The notes under the pieces are model-generated. The model was not told the origin of the DNA, ran no database searches, and was given only the letters and a program-made list of their open reading frames with translations. From positions 310,001 through 374,000 of the forward strand of contig QJPP01001907.1 of assembly GCA_003996215.1 (NCBI GenBank): 64,000 bases of DNA, in the 5' to 3' direction. The stretch comes from Jaltomata sinuosa (taxonomy: Eukaryota; Streptophyta; Magnoliopsida; Solanales; Solanaceae). Position 1 is the first letter of the stretch. The number at the start of each line of letters is the position of its first letter. Positions 23,420-35,690 of this stretch are shown here, piece by piece. A program made the translations under genes and the position numbers.

Positions 23420-24480
23420 ACGTCCAGCGGAAAGAACCACGGCTCATGGAAACCCCTCGTGGATCTCAGGAACCATTTTACTGATTGTAGGTCTGAATAC
23501 CACGGAGGCCATAAACGACTCATGGTTTGTTCCACGGCTCGTGGATGACCTTCTTGAAAATTAAATGTGACTTTCAGGCCTATGATCTAATTTCTACGAG
23601 TGCTTTCCACGGTCTGTGGAATGATACACAGTCCGTGGACCACTCTCGTGATCACTGTAATAGCAGGAAACCTTTAAGCTCAATAATATGTGCACAATTT
23701 TAATCATATTCAACCCACAATACATATCGACTCAATCTATTCATGTATGTACTCACACAAACCATTATCCCAAGGGTTTTACGCATTCATTTCTTGTGAA
23801 AAGTAACCCTAGGTCTGGTGGACAATCAAAATCCAACCAGAGAGGGGGAAAACAAGTTCATACCTTGTGGAATTTTGATGTCGTGTGAGTGATAACTTGA
23901 AAAATTTTAGAAATTGGACCGACCCACGACTGGGTTGCTTGAGCTATGTTTGATTTTGGCACTTTTGGTGGAGCAACAGGGATGTCGTATTATTTTAGGG
24001 GATTTGGGAGTGGTTGGGAAAGGAAATTTGAGAATTGGAGGAGGTGAATTATTTGAATGGTAGTAGGAGAGTGGAGGGTCAGTTTAGGCTTATGGAAAAT
24101 GGGGGGGGATCATTTTTTGTTGATTTTAAACAACATTAGGTCGCGGGTCGCGTCGGGTTTAACTCGAGTCAACCGGATTTTAAAAGAAACTTGCCTGAGT
24201 TCCACAAGCACTGTTCATGGGTCATGGTTTGAAATATGACTCGTGGAATCGGCTCGTGTAACAAGTCTTGCCACTTAGTTTTTCGCGTGATTTCTATAAA
24301 CAAAAATCATGACTTGTGGTTATATTCACGGTTTGTGGAAGTGGTTTATAGAACTTGTTCTATAGATGGTCATTTTCCTAATTTTGATGACTTGTAACCA
24401 CGGATCATAGTTTAAAACATGACTCGTGGTACTAGCTCACAGACTCTGTTCTGCACTTGTTGAATTTGCCTGAGTTCCCA
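23420..24480 (-). repeat. CCACGA/CGTGG motif arrays in the 3' region of element C
   Basis: Two clusters (about 23420-23645 and 24190-24480) repeat half-palindromes such as ttccacggctcgtgg, cacggtctgtggaatg and cacggtttgtgg. Between them lies about 500 bp without the motif, including a run of seven or more G at about 24100. It is homologous in content to 5960-6300 of element A. Confidence 0.65.
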
Positions 24481-24589
24481 CGATTGAGCTCGTAAACCAA
24501 GCATGTGGATTCTCACTTACCCTTTTTTCTGATTTTATCTTCTCCTGTGCCTTTCCTCCACTTATTCTTGCACACACAACAAACATTAG

Positions 24590-24790
24590 TCTTAGGTTTC
24601 CTCTCAGGCAGCTCCTTATTTAATATCGCGGCACGATGCAAGTCACTTGACTACTCAGACATCATCAAGTTTCCCTCATGGGTTGCCTCGTATACAGTGC
24701 CTGATTTAAAATTGTTGCATAACACAGGTCACTTGGTTACTCAGACTTCACCAAGGGTCCAGACTTCTAGAGCTTTTAGCTCCTCTACAG
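24590..24790 (-). repeat. Post-pol repeat units of element C
   Basis: Two units on the minus strand correspond to the units at 5713-5883 of A: gatgatgtctgagtagtcaa followed by a tgcatcgtgccgcg core. As in A, the pol stop (24741-24743) falls inside a unit. Confidence 0.75.
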
Positions 24791-27700
24791 TTCCTACGTA
24801 AGTCTTGATAAGCTGACGATTTGCTTTGAATCTCTTGCCCTCATGATTTTCAATCTCTATGGCACCATGTGGGAACACTTATACCACTTTGAATGGTTTG
24901 ATCTATTTGGACATTAACTTTCTAGGAAACAAGCAAAGTCTGGAATTGAACAACAGAGTCAAATCACCTGGTGCAAAATCCCTCTTCTCAATCTTCTGCT
25001 CATGATACAATTTCATCTTTTCTTTGTACTAGCATGAACTTTCATAGGCGTTGAGGCAAAACTCAACTAACTCATTCAACTGACCAAGCTGCTGAAATGA
25101 TGTTGCACACCAATCTAAATTCAACTTTTTCAGAGCCCACATGGCCTTATGCTCAAGCTCAACTGGTAGATGGAATTCCTTTTCAAACACAAGATGATAT
25201 GGTGACATACCTATGGGTGTCTTATACGCAGTTTGATATCCCCATAAAGCGTCATCCAGTTTCATATACCAATACGTTCTATTTGTATTCACAGTCTTTG
25301 CTAGGATTATCTTTATCTCGCGGTTGGAAACTTCAACTTGCCCACTAGTTTGTGGATGATAAGAGGTTGCAACTTTGTGTTTAACTTCATACTTCTCGAT
25401 TAAAGTATGAAATAACCTATTGCACAAGTGCGAGCCTCCATCACTAATAATCGCCTGTAGTGTACTGAATCTGGAAAATATGTTCTTTTTCAAGAATGGT
25501 GTGACACTCTTGCGTTAATTATAGGGGTGTGCGACCGCCTTTACCCACTTGGATACATAGTCAACATCTACTAATATATATCTCATGCCATTTGAGATCA
25601 CAAAAGGACCCATGAAGTCTATACCCCACACATCAAATAATTCAATCACAAGGATAGGAGTGAGAGGAAGCTCATGCTTCCTTCATATACCACCTTCCCT
25701 TTGACATCAATTGCAATCTTTAGAAAATTCATGAGTGTGCTTATAGATGGTAGGCCAATAGTAATCGCATTCCAAGATCTTATGAGTTGTTCTGATGCCT
25801 CTATGATGTCCCCCAACAGGGGATGAATGACAAGCTTCCAAGATCTCCATCATCTCAGCCTCAGGCACGCATCTACGAATCTTGGTATCAGCACATACAC
25901 AAAATAGGAATGGCTCCTCCCAGAAGAATTTCTTAACATCAGACATAAACTTTCTTTGTTGGTGGAAAGACATATCGGGAGGCACCACATCACTTGCCAA
26001 TTAGTTGGCAAAGTCTGCAAATCATGGAATCAGATCATGAAAGATAGCTAACACCTGCTCATCTGGGAAATTATCTTCAATCTCTAGCTTATATTTTAGC
26101 TTCAGCATCGCTTCTTCCTCTAATCTAAATAAGTGATTTGCTACCTAGTTTTTTGTACTCTTTCGGTCCTTAACCTCAAAGTCAAATTATTTTAACAGAA
26201 GCACTCATTTAATCAATTTAGGCTTAGAATCCTTCTTCGCCACGAGGTACCTAAGAGTTGCATGGTCAATGTGCACAATCACCTTAATGCCAAGCAAATA
26301 AGATATGAATTTTTCAAATGCAAAGACCACAGCAAGCAGCTCATGTTCCATCACAGTATAGTTCTTTTAAGAAGCGTTAAGTGTTTTGCTAGTGTAGTAG
26401 ATGGGATGGAGAATCTTCTCACATCTTTAGCCTAGAACTATTCCTAGAACCACTCCACTAGCATTGCACATAACCTCAAAAGGTTAGGACCAATCTGGCG
26501 TAACAATAATAGGCACATAAATCAGTTTTTTCTTAAGGCATTCGAATGCCTTTAGACATGCATCATCAAAAACAAACTTTACCTCTTTCTCCATTATCTT
26601 GCACAAGGGATATGAAATTTTAGAGAAGTCATTTATGAACTGGTGATAGAAACTAGCATGCCCCAAAAAGCTTTGGATACCCTTTACAGAGACTGGAAGA
26701 GGTAGTTTCTCAATCACCTCTATCTTTGCTTAGTCAACCTCAATACCTTTCTTGGAGATCCAATGGTCAAGCACTATACCTTCTTTTACCATGAAGTGTC
26801 ACTTCTCCCAATTCAGCACTAAGTTGTAGTATTCACATCTCTTCAGCACACAACTCAAATGAGCCAAACAATTGTCAAAAGAGTCACCAACCACAAAAAA
26901 ATCATCCATGAACACCTCGATAGTGTTCTCCACCATATTTAAGAATATTGACATCATACATCGCTGAAATGTCGTTGGTGCATTGCATAACCCAAATGGT
27001 ATCTTTTTGAAAGAAAATATCCCATATGGATAGGTGAAATTGGTCTTCTCTTGCTCTTCAGGAGGAATCGAGTTCTGATTGTATCCCTAATAACCATTAA
27101 TAAAACAATACCATCCTCTACCAGCAAGACGGTCTAACATCTGATCCATGAACGACATCAGAAAATGATCTTTCTCGGTCGAAGCATTCAGCTTTTTGTA
27201 GTCCATGCATACATGCAAGCCTATGACAGTCCTCATTAGAATCGACTCATTCTTAGCATTTGGAACCACAGTGATTCGACCCTTTTTAGGCACACACTGA
27301 ACCGGGCTCATCCACTTACTATCTGCAATAGGATAAACCATACCTCTATCTAACCACTTAATGATCTTCTTCTTGAAAACTTCTTGCATAGGCTGATTCA
27401 ACCTGTGTTGGTGCTCAATACTCAAAATACAATTTGGCTCAAGATTGATCTTCTGCGTGCATAAGCTTGGCAGAATCCAAATGATGCCAGCAATGGACCA
27501 ATCTATGGCCCTCTTGAACTCTCTAAATAGAAACCAAAGCTTCAGCCTGCCCTTCTTTTAAGTGTGCAGCAATAATAACTGGAAAGGTGTCATTAACTCC
27601 TAAGAACACATATCGAAGGTGGGATAGAAGAAATTTGAGCTCCAAAACTAGAGGCTCCTTAATAGAAGGCCTAGCTAGTGGAGTTACTCGATTCTTTAGG

Positions 27701-28799
27701 TCCAGACTAAGCTTTTTTAGAGCATAAGAGTAAGACCACATACCTGCAAGTGCTTCCACCATATCATCATATTCAGCAATATCTTCACCGTCAAAATATA
27801 TAATAACAGCTGCAAGTGCTTCAATACCATGTCACTCCTCAACAGGCACTATTAGTTGTTCCTCATCAACCACATCAATAACAGATACAACGCTCATGTC
27901 ATAATGATGTTTCATTGACTGGCAGGCATTGAATATTACCACCTCATCATTAAATCTGAATTTTATGTGCCTTGTCTCCAAGTCAACTAAAGCGCATCCA
28001 GTGGTAAGGAATGGGCATCCCAAGATGATGGGAACCTCAAAATCTACTTCATAGTCAAGGATCGCAAAGTCTACAGGAAAGATAAAGGTGTTAACTTTAA
28101 CAAGTACATCATAGAGAATTCCCACTGGCCTTTTCACTGTGCGATCTGCCATAAAAAGTCGCATTGTAGTCGGTTTGGGGGCTCTAAAGTACAATTGTTT
28201 GAATACTACTAGAGGCACTAGATTTATACTAGAACCCAGATCACACAACGCTTTCACAAAGTAGAACGCTCTGATTATGCAAGAAATGGTGAAAGCTCTA
28301 GGATCTTCCTTTTTTTAATAAGAGAACGAGAGGATATTGCACTACAGTGGTGCAAATTATCAACATTGCTCAAAACTCACAGTTTTCTTCTTTGTCACTA
28401 TATCCTTCATAAACATTGCATACCCAAGAATCTGCTCCAATGCTTCGATTAAAGGAATATTTACTGAAAGTTATTTCAACATGGAGAAGAACTTGGATAT
28501 TTACCTTCCCTAGCCTTCTTGATCAATCTCTATGGGTAAGGTGGAGGAGGTAATGGTATAGGATTTAATACCTATGAAACCTCCTCGCTCTTCTCCTTGG
28601 TAGCTACAGACTTCTTCTCAATAGGATTTTCATTGCCACCCTTTTCTTCTGAATCAACCACACTCTTAGTATCATCTTTCTCAGGCTCGGCCAGTTCATC
28701 AACAACTATAGTGGCAGGAGGATCAACAATCTATTTTCCACTTTGAGTAGTCACCTCCATGCAATGACCACCATTTTTTGGATTCTGGACTATATTACT
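24741..28799 (-). pseudogene. pol of element C: protease, RT, RNase H, integrase (Athila-type), broken
   Basis: The protease motif ALCDLGSSINLVPL lies at about 28255-28210, in an open stretch of 141 codons. The RT finger region is open at 27425-27087 and reads CMDYKKLNASTEKDHF. The catalytic residues VFMDD are at about 26925-26905. RNase H and its connection are at about 26480-26050. The integrase zinc region (26000-25707) carries HH and has lost one Cys in its last motif. The integrase core is open for 154 codons (25493-25029) and keeps the second Asp (ISDGGSH) and the Glu (SNREIK), with IDFMGPF upstream, so the DDE triad is complete here, unlike in A. Stops between these blocks make the copy inactive. 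The frame ends at 24741. Confidence 0.9.
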
Positions 28800-29254
28800 A
28801 GCAAGTGTACCCATTTAATGCTGGTTTAATACTATGGACTTTTGAGTTAACTGTTGCTCAATTTTCTTGATGGTGATGTCATGAACCTCTACTTTCTAAT
28901 TCATGCCTGAGTTTTCAGCACGTATTTCCTTAAGTTACCATCAGTCGACTCCACCTTCTCCAACATATTGGTCAGTATCTCTTCGACTGTGTTCTGATTG
29001 GATCCTCCTTCATGGTTACCAGGAGGGACATACAGGTTTCTTTTATTATTTCTGTAGCTATCCCTCTTATTCTGGTCACCATTTCTATCTCTACCCCTCC
29101 TCCTATCTCTATAGCCAGATCGGTACTAGTTGTTATCTCTATCTCTGTTGTTATTTCTACCTCTGTTGTTATCTCTATCTTTGTTCTGACCTTGATTTCC
29201 CTGACATTGCCAAGTGTCCATATTAGACCCTTGACCATTGGCCCAGAAACCCGC
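28800..29254 (-). pseudogene. gag of element C, 3' part (beyond the Ogre insertion)
   Basis: It begins with FWANGQGSN directly at the insertion point, then an Arg/Asp/Asn-rich nucleic-acid-binding stretch made of repeated RDRDNN and RGRNNN-type units (about 29200-29090). The C-terminal segment ESTDGNLRK at about 28960 corresponds to STDGNLKK in A. Stops follow before the protease region. The frame here is the direct continuation of the gag frame that breaks off at 49588. Confidence 0.82.
29250..29254. repeat. Target-site duplication of the Ogre element, left copy (CCCGC)
   Basis: CCCGC immediately precedes the LTR start at 29255 and is repeated exactly at 49588-49592 after the other LTR. Confidence 0.92.
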
Positions 29255-32200
29255 TGTTTTGAACCTTTTCGGGTAAGGACATGTGAAAGAAATACATGAC
29301 TTGTTTATTGAAAAGTTCATTTCAAAAATCTAATTAAAGTTCCAAAACGTTCTCAATAAAAAGCAAGAGTCGCCACTTAGTTTTTATAAAGTAAAAACCA
29401 AGAAAAACTTATAAGAATTTTTTAAATCCAAAATAGATAAAGACTTTAAAAATTGAGAGATTAAGGGTAAGGGTTCAAGTTAATACTCACGGAAGGGTGT
29501 TAAGGCACCAAGAGTATCTGCTAACTCGCGGTTGCCCGGGCTTGTTATAAGGACTAACTTGTTGACTAACTTTTGAAAAGGGATTGATTTTTGTATGAAA
29601 AAATTTTGTTTTTAAAAAGAATTGATTTTAAAGAAGATAGTTACGAAAGAGTCATTTTATAAAAGACAATATATGGAAGAGTTCATTTTTATACATAGGG
29701 AAAACAGAGTTGACATTTAAAGAACAACAGTAATTAACATAAAAAAAATGTTTAAATAGAAATTTCGATTTCGTTTGGGGATAATTAAGCTAAGTTTTAC
29801 CAAGTCGGTCCAAATTATACAATTAATACTAATTATCAATTAAAGACATATAACATAAAAAATTAAGGACTATTAAACTAATCTTGTCCTAATTCTAGTG
29901 TGTGGGCCCTCTTTAGGCCCACCGCCATTTTCACTTTGGACTTAGTCCACTTTTCATCTTTTAGCCCTTTGGGGCTACTGCTGCTACTGAACATTGTGGG
30001 CTTGGCCCATTTTTAGTTATTCAGTCCATTTGGAATTTTCTACTAATGTACCACTTGGGCTTGGCCCATTTTCTTCTTCAGCTGCTTCTCCTTCTTTTCA
30101 ACAACTCGGCCCTTTTGGGCTTAATCAAGCTGGACCAAATGGACAGTGTTGGGCTAGTCCCAATTGAAAGATGGAAGGAGGAATTTTGGGAGTCCAATTG
30201 GACTCCACCAGATTTTTATGCATGAAAAGGAAATAAAATAAAGATTATCACATATTTTAAATAAGTTAAGTAACAGTAATTAAGCACTATACAAAATTCA
30301 TACTTAAAGAAAATATTTACCAATACACACAGGGATTCATACAGAGTTAAAATATATGAAACAAGGATATTTAGACAATAAAATCACAATTTTTATCACC
30401 TAAGACATATACTTACAAGACTTCAAATTTTAAAAAAGACTCATAAAGGCCATTCCTTTTTCCAGAACTCAAAAGGGATAAGAGGTCGATTCAAACAAAG
30501 CATGTATACTCAGATGCACAAATTTGTAGAGAAATCGTATCACAGAGGCACAAGTCATATACTCTGCACATTTAACCATTCTTAATGTCTAGGCTTATAG
30601 CATTTTCATGTCACAAACAAAGAATTATATAGAAGTCGTGAAGATTTTAACAGGTCACAATGTTATTAATACACATAATAACTTTAAACATAAGTGAATG
30701 ACACCATAACTTAATAAATTCTTATGCATAAGATCATCTAGGTAAGACAGTGAAGGGGAAAAGGAAAAGGAGATCAGGATCTCTACCAAATTGAGGAAAA
30801 CAAGGGAAACAGGAAGGGGTTGAACATTAGTAAACAAGTATAAAATTCATGTATGTCATATAAATCCAAACAAGAAGCAGTAGAACTTATCAGCACTCAA
30901 GCTAACCTAAACATCATCCTAAGTGTAAGAAAATGACATTAACAGTTCAGGTTCATAAGTGGCTACCACACATAGATAAAAACAGTAAAGGGAAAAGAAG
31001 AGAACAAATTCAAAAAGTAAAACCCAAAGAGATTGAGAATAACAGGAAGGGTCAAGCATTTCATGAACCAAAACCAAACTTAAGTCCTAATAACAGGTTC
31101 ATACTCATGTTCATAGCTCTTAAATTACACAAGTCGACCAAAATTAATGAAACTATGAGATTCTTCAAGGAAGACTTAGAATAAAAGGTCATGAGAGAAT
31201 AGCACTAAAGCTTAGCAGATTTAGACAGAATCAATAGACACAATAGGGGCATGATTATGGCAAGGGGGGTTGGGAAACAAACAAGAGAAAAAATCAAGCA
31301 TTTTATAGACAAAACAGGGTAGATTTCACATCATTTAGCAACAAACTAGACTACAAACTTATACTTACACCTACTGTCTTTATAAATTAAACACAGTCAG
31401 TGAAACATCATGCTTATAACACGAAATTGCTACTCAAAATCATAATAACAGTCTAAAATTCAAATACATATCTTTAAAACTAACAAACAAGACCAGAACC
31501 CAGATTTCACCAAGATTAAAGCATCATAATGCAAAAAATGAAAATAAAACAGTAAAGGGAAGAGGGTAAGGGGTTTCCCTTTTTTAGGAAAGCAACTTGG
31601 ACCTCGAACTTCACCGTAAAGCCTTACCACCACCAGATTAATATCAACCCCATTTAGAATTCGAATTTCTTTAGCGTTTTCTTCCCCAGCAGCTGACTGG
31701 TTTCGTGAGGTTAGATAAACAATTCTCCAGAACCTCTAATTTTCCCCCAAAATTAGCTACTTAACATTCATCTATGGGGTATTTATAGGGAATTTGGGTG
31801 AAAAAAGGGGGGAAAACAAAGGGTTTTTTAGGGATTTTGCTGAGGAATTCAAATTCCTCAGCTGGAGCAACGTTCGCATCAACAAACTTGTACGAAGTTG
31901 TACAAGTTTTCATGGATTTAGCAGAGAGGGGTGACACCTGGTGTCCTCTAGAAGCTTTTGGACGTGCCAGCGCACCCTTAACAGAGGGAAATAGATGGAT
32001 AATGAGAATTTTAATGGGGGTTGTGAGAGGATGAAGATGTGAGCAACGTTTGAAGGATGTTAGGGCTGAGGTTGTTGTTTGTGAGAACGACGAAAAGGGT
32101 GAAAGACGGGGACGTACTGGTAATGCTGAGGTGTTGTATGAAGTGTGTTGCTTCGTACAACCAAGAGAGATGACGCGTGAGAGAAATGGAGGTGGATAGG

Positions 32201-32881
32201 ATTTCTGGGGTGTTTGAACGAAGAAAAAAGTGAAAGAAGGGGTCTATTTGTTTATGTTTGAGAGAGAAAGAGAAGAGTAGAGGTGTGATAAGGTGGAGAA
32301 AAGGGAATTGGGCTGAGCGAGTCAGGGATTTTTTGGCCCAAACAGCTGAAATATTAAGGGGTTTATAAGTGTATTTAATTGATGGACACATTTGCAAAAT
32401 GTAGCCAAAAGGTTAAGGACATAGCCAAATTGAAAGTAAATTGATGGGATTCGGCTAGATTTTAAAAGATTTAGGGATTTAGGCTATAATAGGAATAAAA
32501 TGAACTAATTACAATTAACCTCGAGCTTTAATGATTTAAAAAAAATGAAATAAAGATTATTTTTTAACAAATCTTAAAACAAATTATGAAATTAATTATT
32601 CAATTAATCTCTAATTTGAAATAATTTGGAGAAAAATCAAGCATTTAATCTTTTGAAGGATTTTCTTGTGAAATTAAACTCTAAAATAGTTCTTTAAGTA
32701 AACTTATATAAATCCCATATAATTAAATATGAAAGATATAAATTGTTACTCAAGACTATTATAAAGCTGACTTGAAAAATATTTTATCCCTTTTTACAAA
32801 ATAATTATTTCAAAAAATATTTAAAATTCAAAAGGCTCAAGATTAATTCGTAATGTGGCAGGTAAAAATTGGGTGTCAACA
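29255..32881 (-). repeat. 3' LTR of the Ogre element
   Basis: Plus-strand start TGTTTTGAACC, end GGGTGTCAACA; 3627 bp. It aligns end to end with 45875-49587. It lacks about 70 bp present in the other copy near 48932-49010, apparently a deletion between two ggaattggg repeats. The phrases Ser/Pro-poor AT-rich body, ctcggcccttttgggctt and gggcttggcccatt recur. No gene is present; open frames in it have matching frames in the other LTR by common descent. Confidence 0.95.
31781..31787 (-). promoter_or_regulatory. TATA box in the Ogre 3' LTR
   Basis: The minus strand reads CCCTATAAATACCCC, with TATAAAT at 31787-31781, conserved at the corresponding place of the other LTR. Confidence 0.6.
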
Positions 32882-32901
32882 GCTGCCCCTCCCTTTGGGT
32901 A
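32882..32901 (-). other. Polypurine tract of the Ogre element
   Basis: The minus strand reads acccAAAGGGAGGGGCAGC directly before the LTR start TGTTGACA. This is where second-strand synthesis is primed, and it confirms the minus orientation. Confidence 0.85.
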
Positions 32902-34139
32902 GGGTGAGTGTATTGAATCCTGGGTAAAGGGATTTGACGTTCCTAATTTTTGCACGACCACAAGTCCATCCTCGGGAGGTGGTTGGTTTTAGCATGATTT
33001 TTGAGGAATTCCAAACTTTCCCGGTTTCATAATACGGAGAGACTGGAAAGCTGGAGAGTAGGAGGATTAGGGGGAGTTAGGAATGCAGTCGAGTTTTCAT
33101 CATAGATCCCGCCTACATATCCTAGGACTCAGGGAATCAGGCTTCTTATAGTTTGACTCAATCGGTGAAAAAGGTAAACTTTATGTTAAGATGACCTTTG
33201 GCTCGGGATGAGTGACAAATAAATTGAGCTATAGAAAAGAGGCTTGTAACCTCTCAAATATGAATGTGGTGCACTTCACACCCATAAGTAAGATTTTACC
33301 TGGACATAATTTTCAAAGCTCGAGGTGTATCATTACCCGGATTTGAAAAAAGAAGGAATATTACATCCAGCGTGAGTTCAGAAAATACCCTGGATGCAAA
33401 ACTGGGACCCAAAGATAGGAAATACCCACATACCTTCTGATAGGGGTGTGGTTTGATGGCGGTGGTGAGTTGTTCCTCAGCTCGCGTCCAAAGAGTTTGA
33501 TATCCCTCTTCGGACTGTTCACAAGTTGTTGCTAAGAAAAAGTTCCACGTTGTGATGCGTCCTTTTTAGTGTAGTCCGCACCTGTGGTTTTGCTTTGAGA
33601 ATTTCATCCTTCTCGGATGCTCTCGACAATATCTCAAAACAAAATGGTTAGAATTAACATAATTCCACTCTGAGAGGTAGTTTTTGGCCATACCTTATCC
33701 TTGGGTTATGTTTGAATCTCGGGTTGTGACATATTTTGATGTGCTTTGTATCTGTTGTTCTGGTTTGAGATTTTCATCCTCTTGGATGTTCTCGGTAATA
33801 TTTTGAAACAAAATGTTAGTAGTGAAGTAGCTCAATAAGGAGAGATAGTTTTGTACCTCATTTTGTCCTTATCTGCTGTTTCTTGAGGAAGACGACGTCC
33901 TTTCCTGTCTCTGTCTTAGGAAATGGTCACTTCCATGACAGTCAAAGATGATAGCCTTCTTGGCTATCGGATAATATTTCTTGTGCAGTAATTTTTGAAT
34001 GATGACGACCTTCTTGATTGTTTAAGGGCATTCTCTTGAATGCGGTAGCCTTCTTGGCTTTTGGCAGTGGCCTTTTGCATGTCTTTTGGGTAAATCTCGC
34101 ATATCTTACGCATCAGCACGACTAACAAATATTCTTTGG
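32902..34139 (-). other. Ogre 3' untranslated region, part nearest the LTR
   Basis: No protein-coding resemblance. It holds one weak copy of the cctacatatcc..ggaatcaggc..tagttt hairpin motif at about 33110-33145, and paired phrases such as tttgagaatttcatccttctcggatg (about 33592) and tttgagattttcatcctcttggatg (about 33760). These mark an imperfect repeat of about 165 bp. Confidence 0.55.
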
Positions 34140-34720
34140 ATCTTCAGGCTTTGGGTAATCTAGCGCATCATCCGAATTTGGATAGAGGTGGCTTACATAT
34201 GCCTTTAATTCGCCAGCTTTCAAGTAATCTTGCACATTATTCGACTTTAGATAGAGGTGGCTTACATATATCCTTCGAATTACCAGTTTTTGGGTAATCC
34301 TGCACTTTTATCCGATCTTGGATGTGATGAGACTTACATATTTCCCTCTAATTACTAGCCTTTAGGAAGTCCTGCACAATATCAACGTGGATATGTCGCG
34401 GATTATAGATAATCCTTGGACTATCAATTTTTGGTAGTCTTGCACTTTTATCCAATTTTGGATATTATTGCGATTTACGCATTACCCTTGAACTGTCAAT
34501 CTTCAGGTGATCACGCACACTATCCAGTTTCAGGTATCGCTGCGTCTTACAGATAATTCTTAGTTTGTAAAGTTTTGGGCAATCTTGCACACTATCCGGT
34601 TTTAGACTTTGCTATGACTTACAGACGACCTTTGACCTTCGAATGTTGGAAAATCTTATTCATCATCTGATTTGGTACAAACGACTTACAGGTATCCCTC
34701 AGATAATAAGCTTTAAACCT
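34140..34720 (-). repeat. ~70-bp degenerate tandem repeat in the Ogre 3' UTR
   Basis: The phrase gaggtggcttacatat occurs at 34185 and 34254. Diverged versions (gatgagacttacatat and then gattatagataat) follow at intervals near 68-71 bp, joined by an aatcttgcacattat-like phrase. About eight units can be followed. Confidence 0.75.
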
Positions 34721-34782
34721 TGATGGCAGGTGGTCTATAACAGCATCTTCTAGTGATTGATGCTTTCGAATAAAGGTGCATA

Positions 34783-35015
34783 CAATATCCTTGACGTCAG
34801 ACTCCTCTGTCTTACGCAATATGGGACATAAATATGTTGCATGCCAGATTTGAAATAATAAATGATAATGATATCCTCAATGTCAAACTCTTTTGCCTCA
34901 CGTAAATTTGGATATAAACATGTTGCATGCCGGATTTAGCATAATGGATGATGATAATGATAATGATATCCCCAATGTCAGACCCTTTCGTCTCACGTAA
35001 TTTTAGATATAAGCA
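34783..35015 (-). repeat. ~90-95-bp tandem repeat, three copies, in the Ogre 3' UTR
   Basis: Copies start near 34783, 34870 and 34965 with (g)atatccycaatgtcaga, followed by tctcacgtaatttt and a catgttgcatgccgg phrase. The spacers are rich in gatgataat. Confidence 0.78.
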
Positions 35016-35160
35016 TGCTGAGGTCGATCCTGCGCAGCTAGTGCAACTTGGGGACGCCTAATGAGTGTCATCTTCTTTGAAGCCAGCTGGCAGAGGGAAA
35101 TAATCTTCTCAGGGGATGTGTGTCTGCGATATATGATGATGATGGTCTTCTTGACATGCA

Positions 35161-35480
35161 AATATGAATGGCCCTCTCGGCATGGTCCTCTTGACATGGC
35201 CCTCTCTGTATGAAAATATGAATGGCTCTCTCGGCATGGTCCTCTTGACATGGCCCTCTCGGCATGAAAATATGAATGGCCCTCTCGGCATGGTCCTCTT
35301 GACATGTAAATATAAATGGCACTCTCGGCATGGTCCTCTTGATATGGCCCTCTCGGCATGCAAATATGAATGGCCCTCTCGGCATGGTCCTCTTGACATG
35401 CAAATATGAATGGCCCTCTCGGCATGGTCCTCTTGACATGCAAAATGAATGGCCCTCTCGTCATGCTAATATGAATGACC
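35161..35480 (-). repeat. Minisatellite of alternating 54- and 40-bp units in the Ogre 3' UTR
   Basis: Units start at 35161, 35215, 35269, 35309, 35363, 35403 and 35443 with aatatgaatggccctctcgg. The long form carries an internal extra copy of ggccctctcggcat (14 bp), so the order is 54, 54, 40, 54, 40, 40, then a decayed unit. The overlapping open frames here on both strands are by-products of the repeat. Confidence 0.93.
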
Positions 35481-35690
35481 CTGCGATACGATGCCATACA
35501 ATACGATGCAACACAATATAATATGATGCAATGCGATATGTTATGATATGATGTGGCATGATGTTGTGCCATGTGATGCAATATGGTGCAATGTGATACA
35601 ATGCAGCATGATGTGATGTGTCATGGTGCAATATGAATGCAAAAATGTGATGCCATGTAGCGGTGCATGATGCAATGTCCCATAGGGAAG
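35481..35690 (-). repeat. ATGCAA/ATGATG-rich low-complexity tract
   Basis: A run of atgatgcaat, atgtgatgca, atatggtgca and similar words without a fixed period follows directly on the minisatellite. It looks like a decayed short tandem array. Confidence 0.7.

Noticed and set aside
23032..23484. 150-codon plus-strand frame
   Set aside because: It lies opposite the possible 3' ORF remnant of element C and the CCACGA arrays, with no family resemblance.
28903..29299. Plus-strand Ser/Thr/Tyr-rich frames of 95-107 codons
   Set aside because: They are the antisense of the RDRDNN-type repeat region of gag of element C.
31798..32397. Open frames in the Ogre 3' LTR (and 48410-48784 in the 5' LTR)
   Set aside because: They are present in both LTRs by common descent and overlap the region behind the TATA box; no family resemblance.
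34140..35480. Regularly spaced repeats suggesting a CRISPR array
   Set aside because: Units are directly tandem, degenerate and of varying length without unique spacers, inside a plant retrotransposon.
35003..35581. Three overlapping minus-strand frames encoding RGPCREGHSY-type repeats, and plus-strand counterparts
   Set aside because: They arise because the 40/54-bp minisatellite lacks stops in several frames. There is no independent sign of coding.
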